From positions 18,343,049 to 18,407,048 of the forward strand of contig NC_092365.1 of assembly GCF_030848805.1 (NCBI RefSeq): 64,000 nucleotides of DNA, written 5' to 3'. Source of the DNA: Temnothorax longispinosus (Eukaryota; Arthropoda; Insecta; Hymenoptera; Formicidae). The notes beneath the pieces were generated by a model. The model made no database searches. It was not told the DNA's origin and was given only the letters and a program-made list of their open reading frames with translations. Each line of letters opens with the position of its first letter. Position 1 is the stretch's first letter. The translations under genes were made by a program, and so were the position numbers. Below, one piece after another: positions 26,001-39,874 of this stretch.

Positions 26001-29000
26001 AAAAACAAAGAAAAGCAAGAAAACATCAAAAAATCGAAAGATATAAATTTGTAATGCTTATATTTTGCCTCTTACGCTTTTCAATTTTAATTATTTCCTC
26101 TTAATTTTATCTTATTAATACATAACAGATTTTATCTCGATAAATTCACTTGCAATTTAATTATAAAGATATATATAGATTTTATATTTAAAAGTTGGAA
26201 AATTGTGCCAATAATTTCGTTAAAAAAAAAAATCAATATTCGTCGCAAAATCTATCACTAAAGCTCGACATATTTATTCTGTGGGATACTATGTAAATAT
26301 AGAGCTGAAACAAATTAGGGTGGCATCTCTTTTTAGGGTGGCAAAACCGTCCTCGGCGCGTCTCTTGTCATGTATATTGCATACGCGTGCGTCGGGTGTC
26401 TCGGGGCAGCTCCACGCGAGTGATGCTGAACGTTCCAAAAACGACCTACCTACGAAAAAGAGAGCCAACCCGTAAGTATACGTATATGCGGACGTCACAT
26501 TCCACATTTCCACCGTCGATATTCTATATCGGATGAAAACCTCCCCTCGTTGCGCTCGTGTACTTTGGGAAGCCGCGATACCTTCGCACGTGCACCGTAC
26601 CCCACGCTCCGTATTATGCGTAAAATTTTCGCGTGACCGCGCACACGAATGGCCGCATCTCGTTCGCGGCCGACTCGCGCCGCGCGGCGCGCCGGGGTGT
26701 TATCCGGGCCACGCGAAAGCAAATACTCGCTTACAGGGTGCATTGGGGCAGGGGGTGCCCGAGCTCTCGGTAAAAAGGCACGTGTCGCTTATTTTCGCTC
26801 GCGCCACGTTCGCCCCGTTTCTAACCCCGTTATGCTCGTATAATCTCGTAATATCGGAAACTTACTGAAACGCGCGCGACGCGCGTCGAAACCAACGGAC
26901 GCTTTGCGCACAAAAATGTTTAACGGCCCTCCATTCGCGGAATAAAAATGCCCGAAATCTATTTGTTTCGCATACACGACCCGATAATTCTGTTCGGTTT
27001 TAATATCCGCAATATATTGGTCGCGTTAGAACGTTTTATTTATCTATAAATAATACGATAAAAATATACATCGATGAATTTATGCGCCGTAGGGAAAACG
27101 TATTAAAAGAGAATTAAGAATTAAAAACTGCAGTTGGTACAAATTAATTTTGAAAAAAAAAATTGTAAACTTTTTCGTTTCTGCAATCTAATATCATACA
27201 CTATTTATTTTTAAATAATTAATAGACAGTCGCTCCGCGCTGGATCCTTTTGAACAATACGGAACGGCATTACCGCAGGAAGGAAAACCACCTGTACCCA
27301 CCCTTACGGGATTGTTTTACTCGTTACCCCCCTTTTTTTCTCCTTTTAACTTTCGACCTTTCAGCGCCGCCACTAAACCCTCTTTTTGGGGGAAGCGAAA
27401 GCCGGATAGTCAGAGGGGCGACCCGCCTATTTTCGAGGGAATAAGAACAGGGTTCTTAATCCTATAATACATGCGCCATGTGACGTCAGAACAAAGGCAA
27501 TGTGCGAAAAATAGCGAAGTCGAAACGCCTCACGTATACATTGTCGCGCGCGACGGTGTGCGGTTCCGGGTGTACGTGTGTGCGGGGTGTTCGAACGAAG
27601 ATGTGTGCTAACAGGGTTGCGTTTCGTTTATGTAACAAAATGCCTTCGACCCTTTCAATTTTCCCGATTTTCGAACTTCCGATTCTAAGTCCGCAGAATT
27701 TCCGTCTCTCCTCTTCGTAAGTAAATCACTAAATAAATTTTGGAACTCTCGCGATATAGAACATTATATCGTTTAGCGATATATAGAACATTATATCAAG
27801 ATCTTTTCGGCAAGTATTTCAAATTAATCTTCATTGGCAATTCCTCTGATTATCGTATAAGCGAGCTTATTTGCACAAAATTATTCTTCATGGGAGTGTA
27901 GCGCGACTACTCAATTAAGTCGTCCGCCTGGGGAACCTAATTTCCCGAATTTATGCGGTTCTCTTTCCCTCCCTCTCGTTCTCTTAATTTGTTGGTCCTT
28001 TACCTTAGTAATTCGTCGAACAAAACTCTTGTGGGACTATACGGACTAACGTTGTTATAAGAAAACGCAATACGGTAGTGCTCGAGTTTCCGCGTTTAGT
28101 CTCGAGAAAGCTCATTACCGGCCGCGATCGTCTAATCACGGGAAGAAGAGCGAACAGGAGAAAGTGCTACAGGTACTTCAGGATTAAATGTGAACCGTCT
28201 CGGGATCGCCCGAAGGAGCAGGAAATTTCGATCAAGCTCGCCTCTCCTTATCAAGTGGGAGGGGAAAAAGTGGCAACGCAAAAGCTCGCCTACGCGAGAA
28301 GTGCTTTACTAGATAATCCGAAAAGTCCATAAATACATATTCTTTTTATTATTCCTTTAAAAAATATTTTTAAAAAATGCAACCGAGATAATATTAATTT
28401 TTTAATTGCATCGAGCGAAATGCCATTGTGGATATTATTAGAGTTACTTCCATAATGTTGTAATTTATTCCGTAAAATCGAAATATCAGAAATAAAATAT
28501 TGAAATGTGAAATTTAAATACGGGGAAAATTAAATGAATAACAAATATTAAAAATGTTTCTTTCCTATTCGGTTATCTCGGTTAGAGTCAAAACTGCATA
28601 AATGTGAAACTATAATACTAGCACTAGTAGAGAATTCACAAGTAAGCCAACATTTCTTCTTTTACAACATTTCTTGCGTTTCTTCTTTTCTTTTTGTCGC
28701 ATTAATTCGGTACGTCAAGGCGGTGTATCGTATGTATCGCAACTTTCGCGTGCAACACGCGAAAGGTCGCGAGCTTTAACTGCGCTTCGAAGCTTTAAGA
28801 ACTGCGATTTGCCGATCTCCACGACCTCCAGATTTGTTGCTGCAGATATTACTACCGGCGAGTCACGGATAAACTGAAATTGACGCTTAAAAACTTCTAT
28901 TTCAATTTTTTTTTTAATAAACAATGAGGAAAAACACGCGTGTATGTATATATGTGATGTTTTAATCATTGAAGCTTACCCGATTATTACGAGCTACGAG

Positions 29001-32000
29001 TACAGGACATGCGCAGAGGATAACAATGTATAAAAACGAGCACAAATTGTCATTCGGATAATTATAAAAAAAAACAACTTTCAAAAGCTGGAGCAAAATT
29101 AAAATAACTGCGAAGTTAATCTCTGTGTCGACACGTCAGCTGTTGCGTGGCAACAGGTGGTACTTTGTGCAAATAAAAAAAAACAAAAGCATAATCAGTT
29201 GCCACGACCTCTCGCATTTAACATGTTAAAATATAAATCTTTGTCGCAAAAGGGAATTTATAATGAAAAGAGAAGATTTACATGCACATCCCAACATTGT
29301 AAAATTTTTATAAAGATATTCATGAATAAAGCTTTTTTTATGCTCTTGCGTAACTCTTGTCAAAAAATTATATAATTCCCTCTTTCTCTTGAAATTATGA
29401 TGGTCTCAGCTGCGAGACCTGTTTAAACAATGTTAATTTAATCCCTTTAAAGGCTTTAGTCTTTACCGCTTGTTGGAGCATCTATGCGCAACAATCGCCA
29501 TTTTCACTTCTTTGAGCCACCAAGCCGTCGTTTTATTCGCCAGTATAAACGTAAACAAAGAAAAACCCACAAACTTCCATCCCTTTTCTTTTCTTACTTC
29601 TTATAGCGCGACCCAATGCCGCAATTAGAGATGCGGAAAAATGCATTTTACATTTTACTAATTTCCATCGCGTTTCATCATGAGATACCGTAGACTAAAG
29701 ACGAAAACGTATCGTCTTCGCACGTTAACGACATCGAAATTTGACCTCGCTGAAACTGTAACGATCTCGATCTCTCTATTTACGCCCAACGTGGACAAAC
29801 GTCAAAGGATTTCGCGTCTCCTATATACATCTCCTTTAAAAGATATCCTAGATAAAGCGGGACCGCTGAAAGAAAAGCGAGCGGCAAAGAGCAGGAGGGG
29901 AAAGAACCCACCCTCCGAATGCCGAATGTGGGGAGAGCAGAAAGACACACATACACACACACATTCACACTCTCTTTCTCTCTCTCGTTAAATATCACAC
30001 TGAAGAACCTTTCCGTCAGGGACTTTCGAGGACAAAACGAAGCGCCGACCGCTTGCGATAGATATTGCGAGTCGGTCGGGTGCGGGTTACGCTATGGGGT
30101 ACGCCATTGTTTTCAAAGGGAAGGTAAACGCAGAATACGAAGACATAGAGAAGATATAGAACGGAGAGAGGAAGAGAGTCGGAATTATGATTAAATTTTC
30201 GACCACTCGTGCGCGAAGCGGCAAATATTATCCGCGAGTCAAGATAAGATGCTTTACATTCGCGCTAAATATGACTGCGCGATAAGATATTCCAGATATG
30301 TACGTTCAGTGGTAAATGCGACGACTTACTGATATTCATATCGCGTTGACGTTGAGTACGATTCTCGTACAAGATTGCTAAATAAACGTCATTCAATTAG
30401 CTTTAATCTCGTACGAGTTCGAAAAAAAACTGATAAATATTTTTAACTTTCTTATAAAATCTCCGGATAGGCTAACTTCCAAACACGATATGTGATAAGC
30501 TCGCTGCACTTCGCGGTATATCTATTACATAATGTATTATTACGACCATAAATAATGAAGATCAATCAATGCGGGACGTCGACAGAAGATTAATATAACT
30601 CTTTTCATGATAGAAATATTGAATGCCAAGAGAATGAATAAAAGCTCACGTTATCCATATGTTATATAAGTCCATAAAGCCACTTAAATTAAACTCCATA
30701 AAAATACCGAGTATAATTAAATGAAACGACATTATCAGTTATATTTTATTTTTGCCCGTATTTAAAATCCATTATTATTATTATCGTATTTGCTGTATTA
30801 AAAAAACAAAAGCAAATAAAATGCATTTTCCTTCCATAAAAAGAAAAACGTTGCTAATATAATTCGGCCAAGATTTATTTTTCTCGTATCGCATTTTCTT
30901 ATTGCACGCCCCACGCAATCCCAGTATATATATTCCGTTGTAGGGATTTAATTAAATCATGTAACGGCGGCGGTAATACAAAGAAATAAAATTTTATTCC
31001 GAATATGGGTTTTCGCGAGAACATTGCCGGTAAAAATCCTTTGTTGAATATCTGTGCGCGCCCGGCGTAATAATAACCGCGCCTCGCGGTCCAATTAATC
31101 TCGCTGTTTTTCAGCGGGAAGAACTGTTCGTATAACGTAAAGCACGATAACGATGATTAGGTATGCCGCGAATGGGCAGCTGTAACACAACAAACTTCAA
31201 AAAGTTGCCTTGCGGTCGGAAAAGTTGTTCGGATGCAGGTTGGTGAATACCGTACCGTCAGAACGCAACCAAAGAGAGAGAGAGGGAGAGATATCGCGTT
31301 GTTCTTATATACAATCTGACCATTATTATTCTTACTTAATTTTACCGCGACGTAAAATTGTATCATCTCATCGGAATCTTACTCGATCAGAGAAAATTCG
31401 CGCTCACGCGATACATTATTTTTAATTTTCATAATGGCAAAAGACGCGATATGAAAGGAGAATACAACGGAAACGTATCCCTGACGTATCGCGTTTTTAG
31501 GTCAGATGAAAACCGCTCGAACCTTGACACGAATTCGTATACTCTGAAAACTCGCTTTTATCTTCCGTAGGCAAGATAAAAGTCACATCGTGAAACTTAT
31601 CTTCATTGCGCGGTAGTTATGCAAGTTGCACAAGTACACTCGACTTCAGCAAGCAGTATTCTCGTTTAATTTCAGTAATATCTCTCTTTTTGTATATATA
31701 TTTGCGGACTTCGCTCTTAAACAAAAAAGTTTTTTGGACGCATTATCTTCTCTTAAACGGAAATAACAATGCCATTAAGCTACTGTACTAATATTAAGCT
31801 GCACGAGTCGGGAGGAGAGAATGGGGGATAATTAAAAGCCCGCACATAATTCGCGGACGGGAGTTGCCAGTCGCGCGCACTTCGCGCGTTGGGAAATTTG
31901 TTCCGCGGGAACGTGCTCAATCGGGAATACGAGTTTTCAAGAACAATTCACAGAACGCGTATGTTTCAGTCCGAAACAGACGCGTGTTGCACACGCGCGC

Positions 32001-35000
32001 ATGTAAATTTGCATGCGAGAGCAAGGGAGAGCGGGGGAGGGGAGAGGGCGGAGGGCTGCAGAGAGAGGGAGGGAGGGAGGGAGATGTAAAAGCGTCGTAA
32101 CAATTATCGGGAGGCATCACGCGCGCGCGCGCACTTCGGGTTTGCACTCAGACGTAAAAGCTTACAATGCATATCGCCGTGTTACAGCAACGCCGGGCCG
32201 CTTTATCATGTAAATGAACCGTCAACCACGAAGAATGACGATAAATCCCAAAGACGAGTGATATAGAGCGTTATAAATGCTCGGCCGCGCCAGCCGCGAG
32301 CGTATTGCAGCGCCCGTGATTAATAAATAAACGCAATTTTGCGATTTTCGTCATGCGCTCCGTATTTGCGCAAGATATCGACGTTTCGAAATTGAAATTA
32401 ACAGCGCCGTACCGCAGCCCGATTCACGTGCGCGCATAAGCAAACATACTTTATATCATAGACAGACAATATTATCTTCCTTTTAATTCTAGGCCGCGGG
32501 GTAACATTAATTACGTTGCTTTTAAAACTACGATTTAATGTCGGACGTTCAAAAAAACGTAATATAAGAAGATTAATATGAAGAGACGTGCAAAGTAAAC
32601 TTGTGCTACTGGTGCATGAAATGTTTATTGTTATTTCAGTGATAGCAGATTTGTTGAATATATAGTACACGTGTTTCAAATGTGTTAAATTAAAAAATAA
32701 AATAGAAATAAAAATTGTTATTAAACTAAATTGATTGTAAAATAAAATCGTCGAATATAATTGTTTTAATTACGAGGGATTGAAGAGATCTTGTCGCAAA
32801 ACTAACGGCTGAAGGAGATGCGGAAAGCGAAGAAAACTTTATTATTCATTTAATTTCAAGCGCACTTTACTCTAACGGAGTTTTAATTCCACGTTTACTT
32901 ATACCAAGGAATTTAATATCATAAATTACGAAGTCGTAATAAATAATGACCTCGCTCGAAATTCTTCCGTTAAGAATTTTCATCTTGGATTTAAATAGCG
33001 TATATATCTGGCCTTCACGTAGTATTGTAGCGAGTTTACCCCGTATAAAATAGCGCGATATCAATGAAAACACGAGACGGGGATGCAGTTGATAACAAGT
33101 TTACGATCGCCGCGCCGTTCTACGCTACTCCTCCGCGTAAAGCTCGGATTACAGGGGATATCGCGCCCTGTCGTGCGCAATAACTAAATAGCGTCTAGCT
33201 GAGCTGCCGATTTTTCCCCGAGAAACCGACGAAATTGACGAAATCGACTCGGTCGGACGAATCGATACGCGCGTGTAACACAATTGCTCACGCAATCCCT
33301 CTTTCGTTCTCTCCCTTTGTCTTGTCGATTCAATTAAAATACACTTTAACCGCGACGCGGCGATCCCGGGTACTTGCGTTATTTTTCCGCGAGAGGAAAA
33401 AGGAGTTTTCCCGAGCTCGTCGATCGAATCCCACCCACCGACGGGTTGGTTTCCGGCACGAGGGGGGCAGCAGGGCGAAAGAGGAAAAAGAGTACGAGGG
33501 TGAAAGCCGACGGCAAAAAGGTCGGCCGTCAAAAGCCAGAGTTGCATCCCCTTTAAGCCTGTGGAAGATGTGTGCATGTGTGCGTGCGTGTACGTGTGTG
33601 CGTATTTCCGTGTGGATCGTATATGCGCGTGTATGTGTGCGTGTATTTTTTGTATGTATGTGCACACGCGCGTGTACGCGTTCCCAAGAGCTTATAATAA
33701 GAACGCGAACGACGGAATCGTATTCCGGGGCGACCTGCGCACTTTACCGGCGCGACGCCGCCTGATTAGATAGCACGGATAATCGTAACGACACGGTAAA
33801 ACCTCGTGGACGTTTTAACGCCGAATTAACTCAGTGCAACTCGTCGAATACGCATAGATCGCTCGTTGCAGCGCGTGATAGTTGTACCAAAGCGAAGAGG
33901 CACGAGCGGGGAACTTTCGGTCCAACATCTGGAAGACGTTCTTTTTACTTTCGCGTTTATATAATGCAGTGAGAACTTCTAGCACTCGCATATTATTTTA
34001 TACGCCAGTCTCTTACATCCGATGTAGACATGTTTGTGAATACTTTAATTTTAAAAAAGCATCTCTAAGAAAAGAAAATGTAATACACGGAAGAATTATT
34101 ATAAATACTCTGTATTGTGCATCTCTACAATATTTTTGCTTTAAATTATTTGTATCTTTCTACAATAATTTTTACAGCCGTAGCGACGGGCGCCCGGAGG
34201 GATGCATGCGATATACATGCTAACATGCATTACTCCGAAAAAAATAATAAAAAACAGGTCGTACAAAGTTTCATAATTAAATATGTCGAGCTCGGTTAAG
34301 AGGTATTAGTTTCACTGTAAATGTTTGATGCACGTTTCGTAATTACGGCGTTGTTCTTTGATGCAGTTTGCAGGCGACTGCAGCCTCGTGTGCAATCTCA
34401 CGTCGGTGATTGGCCTTTGTAACGTAACGTAACGAGGCGTAATGCAGCGCACGAAAACGTAATCAACGCCGGGACAAACATCGTAATGTCCATGTAACTC
34501 CGACGTACAATTTAAATCAACGGGGAACAACCCCGGCGTCTACTTGCTTGATAATGAACTAACTGCCGCGCGCGTTCTATGCCCGATTAGTTATTATCGA
34601 TACGTAACAGTCGCATACGCGATATTCGCAACGCGCACTTTGTACCGACGGAGTATCTCAACATGTAATCATGCTTGTCGAAAGCAATTATTCAATACGA
34701 TTACGTTCGGTTAATTATTTGAACGGTAATAATCCCGCATAAGCCATTAGAATTATGTCAACCACTACGTGAGCATAATAATTTATTATTTGCATCGTGA
34801 TAATATTGTGGAAGAATTAAACTATTGCTCGTTATAATCCATTCAGTTTGGCTATATGGTGCAAATTTTATATATTAATTTTTCAATTCTACATTAATTT
34901 TATTTAATTTAAGTTTATAATTAATGTAAATATATACATGTACTTAATCCACCCAAAAGTGTAAATGTTACTCTAATCTCTAATTATTATTATCTTATCT

Positions 35001-38000
35001 ACGCAGCAAAATTATAAAGAAACTCTATTAATAATATTGAGTGCCAATTTATATAAATTGATGGAAAATATTATCGTTATCGCATATTTTTTATCTTCTG
35101 TAATGTATTATTCTGTCGTATTTATATAAGTATATATTTAAATGATAGCAAAAATTATATGTGTGACGAAAAAACAAAATTGTTTTGACATAAAAGATTT
35201 TCCCGACTGGACGAGATTTATTGTTTACCATAAATTCGCTCGCCTCTCCTGCACGTGTTACTTTTTCTATCAAACGTTGTCCTTTTTAAAAACATGAAAA
35301 TGTAATGAGAATTATCACGCGCAGAATGTCGCTCAATTTCCAACGTAGATTACGTACGCCCGTCACAACCGCAATGTTATCGATGCAACATCGACGCGAT
35401 AGCTATAATTAATTACTCTCGTGGTTCACCATAGCCCGGTTCGCGTGCTAAATAATCCAAATATTACAGCGCTTTACAACGGACGTGCTGTTTAGCCTAT
35501 TCGATCGGCCACATTTTACGTCGCGTTTGTCACTCACATTTCATATTTCACATGCTTGTTCCATCCAACACCTTTCCCCAAACGTATACCTAGTCCCCAC
35601 ATATCGACCTCGAACCTCCACCAAAAAGATTTCGAAAATATAAATCGCGCCTGCAAACAACTGTCAGACTGTGAGATAGATTACTTTCTTTTCTGCAGAA
35701 TGTATATCGCGTCCTAAAAGCGAGATTGTGTCAACTGGAAAAAAAGTGAGCTTTTCGGGACAAGGTTTTAAAAATTTTAAGTCTAATATTTTTTGTTGCT
35801 CTCACATGATGGGGCTTAAATCTTTCCTCTATTTTCTAAAAATAAAGGTTTCTAAAAAATTATACTATATATCTTCTGTTACATAATTTCACTATAATTT
35901 TTTGATCGTTACGTTATTTATAAAAAAAAAGTATAAGAGCCACGTATGTAAAATAAAATTGTGGCATTTTTCCAGGCCATAAACCGAATAAAAAGCGTTT
36001 ATGCATGCGCAAAAATATAAAATCAATTTTTCTTTTTTGGCTATGACAGTCTTCTTCCGAGAGCGCGATTTATATGCGCGGGCCATGATATTTATTTTCG
36101 CCGGTAAATTACGATAAGCGGCACTCGAGCCACGATAAGCCTTCCATCGTCGCGAATATTGATTGACATCGACGTGAGTTCGTAATAAATAAATCGCGCC
36201 GGATGATTTATAGCTATAGATCCGGAAAGTCGATGTGAGAAGTCGCACATGTGTTTATATTGGCTGTTAAAAATTATACAGACGATGAATTCGCGATTAT
36301 ATTGGTATCATTACAAATCGATACTATCGATAATAATTAATACTATATTATAATTAGTAAATATTATGTTAGTGACATATGATCTCCTCATATTTGCTTC
36401 GATGATATACATTGGATTTTGCCCGGTCCAAGTTTATTATTTAAATATATGAAAAAGTATTGCTCTCTTATATATTTAAATAATAAATTTATATTATATT
36501 TAGTAATAAATGTCATACAAGAAATTCGTTTGAACTGCTTAAATTGGGAAATAAAATTCAAAAAAAGATTAATTAATAATTAAATCCTACTTAAACTGTA
36601 ATGTAATTGTCTGCATTGCGTTTATTTCATATATAGGTTTTCTCGATATCGAAAGCTATTTTATGCTGTTATCATTGGACGCAGGAGGCATTAACTACGG
36701 TTATTCCTGACAGTGGCGTTTCACCCTCCGAAAATGTCCATAGCAATTGTTCGGCATCGTGTTTGCCTCTGCATTCGTCGTCCCGTCACGAAAGCCCAGA
36801 GACCCAGAACATTTCGTGCACCGTATGTAACTACCCTCTACTACGAGTCGCCGCTCTGGCCCAACCCCTCGGTAATCCAGCTGGAAACACATGGCGTCAT
36901 CGCGTTCGACCGCCTGGCATATGCAACGAAATGCCTTGCGTTCGAATGAGAGCAAAAATCATCAAACCAATCCCACGAGTGCGAAGTGTATGCATGTATA
37001 TATAACGGTATATATGTGCAGATATATACATCTGTATTCTATTTTATCATTCCATATGAAGTGGACTTCGAGAGTGTTAGTTTCGTGAAATGCTCTTATA
37101 AAATAAGTGTCTTGCGATATGATTTATGATTCTATATTACGCTAAAGTGGCATAGGTCATTTACAAGATTATACTGTAGTTTTTTTTTTATTATCTAAGT
37201 GTTAAATGGCATGGTCACACAGTTATGATCATTTATTTACTTCGATTATTTGTGAATGATTATAACAGACGCTTAATAACGTTGAATTATCCTACAGATG
37301 AATGAAAATTATAAAGTTATAAAGGTCAAAGTTGAAAGAGCATCGAGGGACACATACGGGCGAAATAAAGACGAACGGAGGAAGTTCATTCGCGCAAGTT
37401 TTTAAGGTTTTCGATCGGAGCCAGCTTTTCCGTTAAGCTCGTTAGGTTAGGTGCCCTGACCCTTCACGCTCGTGGATTAGATGGCCATCGTGATTAGAAG
37501 CTCCCTTTAGCAGCCCTTCTGTGGGTCGCTACATTTTAGGAACTGTGCCCATAACGCTTCGTCAGCGTAGTAAACACAGGAGTTCCTCCTCTATGCCGGA
37601 TGTACTTTCCGTGATGACTTTCGAAGGACAACTCAGACAACTCGCAGTTCGAAATTTATTATCGCACGTAGTCAAAAAATCTTCCAGACAGACAGCGTGT
37701 TATTAATAGAGATTCTCGCTGCGTAAAACGTAAACCGATCTTTTTTTAAAATTGAACCACCTCACATTTTAGGTTTGCGCTCCGCTCCGATTTGCAAGAA
37801 CCTCAGATTTGCAGAAAACATCGTCTTCCGTTTCCGTTCGTATATACATATATTTAAAATTATACAATCCTCTTTCACTCATAAAACATTTCAATATTCG
37901 ATAAGTTTACTATTGGAACGAATAAAGTCGAATAATCGGATATTTTGCTGTTAATTATAGAACAACATCTTCATATGTCGCGAATAAATATGAGTATTTC

Positions 38001-39799
38001 TCGGATAATATTCGAAATGTCAAACATGACGTTAAATCACACTTCATTTTAGTCAACGGGGCAATTTTACTGTTTTCTTTATTCTTGGTTATTAATACAG
38101 TTGTCTCGTAATGCCATTAGATAATCTTATCAGTTCTGGTTCTATTTTTGCGAAGGCAGATAGCGATGTTGTAAACTATGTACATGCCGCGCGACTTAAC
38201 AGCGAAAAAAGTTTCCAATTCCGCGATCCCTTCTCTCTTTATCTTTCTCTTCTGGATTTCGATCGCGATCGCGCGTAGAGAGTAAAAGTAATGAAATTTT
38301 TTGAAGTTTCCTTTGATTTGTCCCTCCGCCGACGTGAGTTTTAACGGATGCGAAAATGAGATCTTCGTCTTTGAACTTTCTGCCAAGAAGTTTCAAGAAA
38401 GATGCTCTCACGCGTATTATCCATCCGCACTCAATCCCCCCTTCGTTCCCCCTGCCTCTCTTGCCGTCACTCGTTCACTCCATTCGCGCTCTCTCCTCTC
38501 AATTTAATCGAAGAGAAGTGGAGAGATGCCTCCCAAAGACGGCGTATCGACGAATCCTTTCTGGATGCTTTCAAATATCTTCTTAAAGCAATCGTCCACG
38601 AAATTGAACCTACAGACTAATGTAAGACGCGAAATCAATATTATCATTCCGGCGATACTTAATACTCTTCTTTCATTCGTTTGACGTTTCTGTCGTTTGT
38701 TTGTCGTTCCGCTTTTTGTTCTATCAAGCAGATATTGAATATATCAATAAACGATCGAGGATTTTATTTCATCTGCGAAATCGTAATCAAGCTCGAAATA
38801 TGTGTCGATACTGATTCTGGAATGTCTTATATTTGATGATTCATACTAAAGGACTGTTAAACAATGTAAGATAACTCTATCGGAGCTGACTATTAGCTCT
38901 GAATAATTCCAAGAGCAAGCATTGCAGGTTATATAACATGAAAATGCATGAGTTTAAGTAATCTAGCATCTACAGTTCACGTCCTTTCAATTCTTAATTA
39001 TAATTACTGCTAGTAAAAACAGCTCTAATGGTCTGAATACAACTCCATTATTTATTATCCGTTTCATTTATTCATTTAAATCTAATTTAAATAAAATTAG
39101 ATTTATCCAATATAGCTTTTTTTTAAAGACAAATCAAATTCCAGTTCTCGCGAAAATACTTGCAACGCTCGTGTATGTAGGTACGAAGATGAGGAAGATC
39201 CGTATAGGAAGCAATTTCAAACGAATATTCAATGCGCATCTGAAAATACGGATTCAATGTCGAAATAACTGATATGCAAAGACAGATATCAATGCTACGT
39301 AAAACAGACTGCTGACGAATATTCATTGCTGTTAGACGCCGAACAGAAGGCATGTAACTACTCAAAGATTAACCGCAGACGTTCAAGAAAATGTAAATGT
39401 AAATTCACTGAAGAAAGAAAATAATAAAGAAAAGTTAGAAAAACTTTTGTATAATACACGCGCACTCTATTATAGAAATAATTCACTAATCTATTCAAAC
39501 ACAAGCGATAAGAACCTGTCTTCAATATGTGTCACACATGTGAAACACTGTGCATGTCACAGTTAAAAATAAAGTTGAAGGAAGATAATAAAAATATAAA
39601 AAATACAGCAATCGCGACTTGTCTGTATATACAGAACAGGACTGAAACCGCTCAGCAGTTTGTGCATCCGCATCCGCTTGCTTCAGAGTTTCGTATTGAC
39701 CAAACAAGACCGGTATCGGCTGAGGTGCGCTTACGAAGGCGAAAAAGTGCTCGGTTTCGAAGAAATCAGGAATCGCTACGTGACGCGCGCGAAATACGG

Positions 39800-39874
<75 letters not shown>

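Noticed and set aside
33149..33765. Open frames of 172 and 176 codons on opposite strands
   Set aside because: Both cross a TG/CA-rich tract and are His/Thr- or Cys/Val-rich. No domain or splice context.
37440..37453. TTAGGTTAGG, like the insect telomere repeat
   Set aside because: Only two units; no array, so chance is the simplest explanation.
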